From contig CANNDD010000005.1 of assembly GCA_947503285.1 (NCBI GenBank), positions 124,001 to 188,000 of the forward strand: DNA of 64,000 bases, given 5' to 3'. Each line of letters opens with the position of its first letter. Position 1 is the stretch's first letter. The notes below the pieces were generated by a model. It did no database searches, was not told where the DNA came from, and worked only from the letters and a program-made list of their open reading frames with translations. The position numbers and the translations under genes were made by a program. Shown here one piece after another: positions 62,648-64,000 of this stretch. This stretch comes from an uncultured Croceitalea sp. GTDB lineage: Bacteria; Bacteroidota; Bacteroidia; Flavobacteriales; Flavobacteriaceae.

Positions 62648-63219
62648 TGGTTGTAAAAGGGAAATATGAGTACAAATACCTGGCTTTGAACCTAAGGGCA
62701 TCCGTGGTAAAACGGTTCCGCTCGTTCGCTAAAAAGATAGCAGGTTCGCAATCCGAAGCTTTGGAGAAAATGATTGATTTTTTTGAGTGGCACGGCTTTA
62801 AGCCCAATGACCGTTTTGTGGATAGTATCTTGGAGGAAATCCGAAAGAACCGAAAACGCACCGAGGCCAATATTGCAATTCTTCGGGATATTGAAGTCAC
62901 CCAGACAAAGCCCAGCAATATCATGTTGCTTTCGCTTTTCGGCGAAAATCTCAAACAGCAAGAACCAGTGAGAAGGGAAAAAGGGTTTATGGAGAAACCA
63001 AAACCACCTCAAAGGGAAATTGATATTAAGGTACCCAAAATTCGGTATGAACGTCTACAAGATGAAATGAAAGGACTGTCCCAGGATTTTCATTATGTCT
63101 TGGGTAAAGCACGTTTGGTGAAGAGCAGTCTTGGCAAGCCTTACCTAAAACTTGAGATTTCCAGAAGTGAACTTGCAAGGTATAAGAGAAAGGCAAGTAA
63201 AAGCATTTCAAGTGAATGA
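62647..63219 (+). CDS. BfmA/BtgA-family mobilization protein
   Basis: 190 residues, highly basic in places. The opening VRASVVKRF-type stretch (LNLRASVVKRFRSFAKKIAG) with the ribbon-helix-helix character of SEALEKMIDFFEWHGF, and the length, fit the BfmA/BtgA mobilization accessory proteins of Bacteroides and relatives, which help start transfer of small mobilizable elements. With an integrase encoded next to it on the other strand, it marks the edge of a mobilizable or integrative element. Confidence 0.75.
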   Translation: MVVKGKYEYKYLALNLRASVVKRFRSFAKKIAGSQSEALEKMIDFFEWHGFKPNDRFVDSILEEIRKNRKRTEANIAILRDIEVTQTKPSNIMLLSLFGENLKQQEPVRREKGFMEKPKPPQREIDIKVPKIRYERLQDEMKGLSQDFHYVLGKARLVKSSLGKPYLKLEISRSELARYKRKASKSISSE

Positions 63220-63266
63220 TTGTTGATAGCAGCATTTAGCAGGTGCGCCCTATTCGATTTTTGCTT

Positions 63267-63286
63267 CCTGCCTGCCGGCAGGCAGG
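63267..63286. repeat. Self-complementary 20-base palindrome between mob and integrase genes
   Basis: CCTGCCTGCCGGCAGGCAGG is a perfect palindrome. It sits inside a larger inverted repeat (TTCGATTTTTG at about 63253-63263, CAAAAATCGAA at about 63310-63320). The 3' ends of the mob gene (plus strand) and the integrase gene (minus strand) face this region, so it may act as a bidirectional terminator; the same palindrome type also occurs as a dispersed intergenic repeat in Bacteroidetes. Confidence 0.7.
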
Positions 63287-63379
63287 TACGCTTATCTATC
63301 GGAACACTACAAAAATCGAACAGGATCCGTGCGCGAAGTATAAGGGTAAGATTTGGGGATTTTCCATTTAAAATGCCCA

Positions 63380-64000
63380 TCAATACTTACCAGCAACACG
63401 CTTCATGTCTTCACTTAGTTTCTTATCAATGACCTTGGCGTAAATTTGGGTGGTCTTTAAGGAAGAGTGTCCTAACATTTTACTTACCGATTCAATGGGA
63501 ACGCCATTCGCTAAAGTAACAGTTGTCGCAAAAGTGTGTCTTGATAAATGGAAGGTCAACTTCTTTTCCATATTGCAGATTACCGCTATCTCCTTTAGAT
63601 AAATATTCAGCTTTTGGTTACTGATTACAGGAAGAAGTTTGCCGTCCCTGATTTCTATATCCGAACCGTATTTTTTTAGTATTCTCGAGGCTACTGGAAG
63701 AAGGGGAACACTACTCTTGGTATCCGTTTTTGAGCGGTTGATTTTTATCCATTTTTCACCGTTCATGTTTAGAACGAAATGGTAGTCCGATAGTTTTTCC
63801 ACATCGATATATGACAAGCCAGTGAAACAGCAGAAAACAAAAACATCCCTGACCTGTTCCAATCTTTGGTTGGGCATTTCGGTTTCCATCAAGATTTTGA
63901 GTTCCCGTTCGTTCAGGATATCCCTTTCCACTTTCTTCCATTTTGCCTTCCAATGGTAAAAGGGATCCTTGCTTATCCAGTCATTGGCATAACTGATACG
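63380..64000 (-). CDS. Tyrosine integrase, partial (N-terminal part outside window)
   Basis: The frame is open through base 64000, so the 5' end is missing; about 207 residues are present. It covers the catalytic domain of a Bacteroidetes tyrosine recombinase: first Arg in FVFCCFTGLSYIDVEKLS region, HLSRHTFATT (HxxR), MLGHSSLKTTQIYAKV with the H and the tyrosine nucleophile, and an ending ...MKRVAGKY. Unlike the copy at 50484 it is intact as far as visible. A GTG at 63931 is an internal codon, not the start. Confidence 0.9.
   Translation of the reverse strand, partial: RISYANDWISKDPFYHWKAKWKKVERDILNERELKILMETEMPNQRLEQVRDVFVFCCFTGLSYIDVEKLSDYHFVLNMNGEKWIKINRSKTDTKSSVPLLPVASRILKKYGSDIEIRDGKLLPVISNQKLNIYLKEIAVICNMEKKLTFHLSRHTFATTVTLANGVPIESVSKMLGHSSLKTTQIYAKVIDKKLSEDMKRVAGKY

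Overview
The window looks like chromosome from a marine Bacteroidetes of the Flavobacteriaceae type. The evidence is the number of secreted lipoproteins with Ser-Cys lipoboxes, Bacteroidetes-style -7 boxes (TAnnTTTG), weak ribosome binding sites, families typical of the group (DUF1599, BT_3928, DUF3667, DUF4199, Y_Y_Y-type transmembrane regulators, BfmA/BtgA mobilization protein) and polysaccharide hydrolases. No complete rRNA, tRNA or CRISPR array was seen.

Layout. 1-11.4 kb is conserved core: a partial lipoprotein, an MBL-fold hydrolase and a phosphoesterase; truA and an ABC exporter; DUF3667, the c-di-AMP cyclase cdaA and folP; then DUF1599, a BT_3928-type membrane protein fused to DUF6624, tpiA, prmA and clpS. 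11.6-32.65 kb is one co-oriented beta-glucan (probably laminarin-type beta-1,3-glucan) locus and is the most interesting part of the window. 33-40.6 kb holds small lipoproteins, a GH29 alpha-L-fucosidase with a histidine kinase upstream, and hypothetical proteins. 41.3-52 kb is a probable genomic island: two imperfect direct repeats, each with two short motifs resembling the 3' end of a tRNA gene, bracket AT-rich genes (three alpha/beta hydrolase copies, one only a scrap; a LytS/LytTR pair; a Tat-exported thiol-dioxygenase-like cupin) and a wrecked integrase. 52.5-59.3 kb has a second LytS/LytTR pair followed by secreted proteins. 59.7-62.1 kb is a YHYH lipoprotein plus sulfatase pair. 62.4-64 kb is the edge of a mobilizable element (candidate oriT, BfmA/BtgA mobilization protein, integrase running off the window).

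How the glucan locus may work (inference from domain content). A Y_Y_Y/LuxR transmembrane regulator would sense the substrate. Two GH16 lipoproteins and two binding lipoproteins (one with a PKD domain and four tandem CBM4-like repeats) would cut and hold glucan at the cell surface. A 1066-residue protein joining a clan GH-A glycosidase domain to what reads as an outer-membrane beta-barrel could pass oligosaccharides into the periplasm. A GH17 lipoprotein would trim them. A GPH-family symporter with a GH17 domain fused to its C terminus would carry them into the cytoplasm, and a signal-less GH149-like phosphorylase would release glucose 1-phosphate. No SusC/SusD pair is present. A proposed SusCD-free route with glycosidase-transporter fusions at both membranes is the main candidate for a previously undescribed system. 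All family assignments come from reading motifs by eye; no database search was run.
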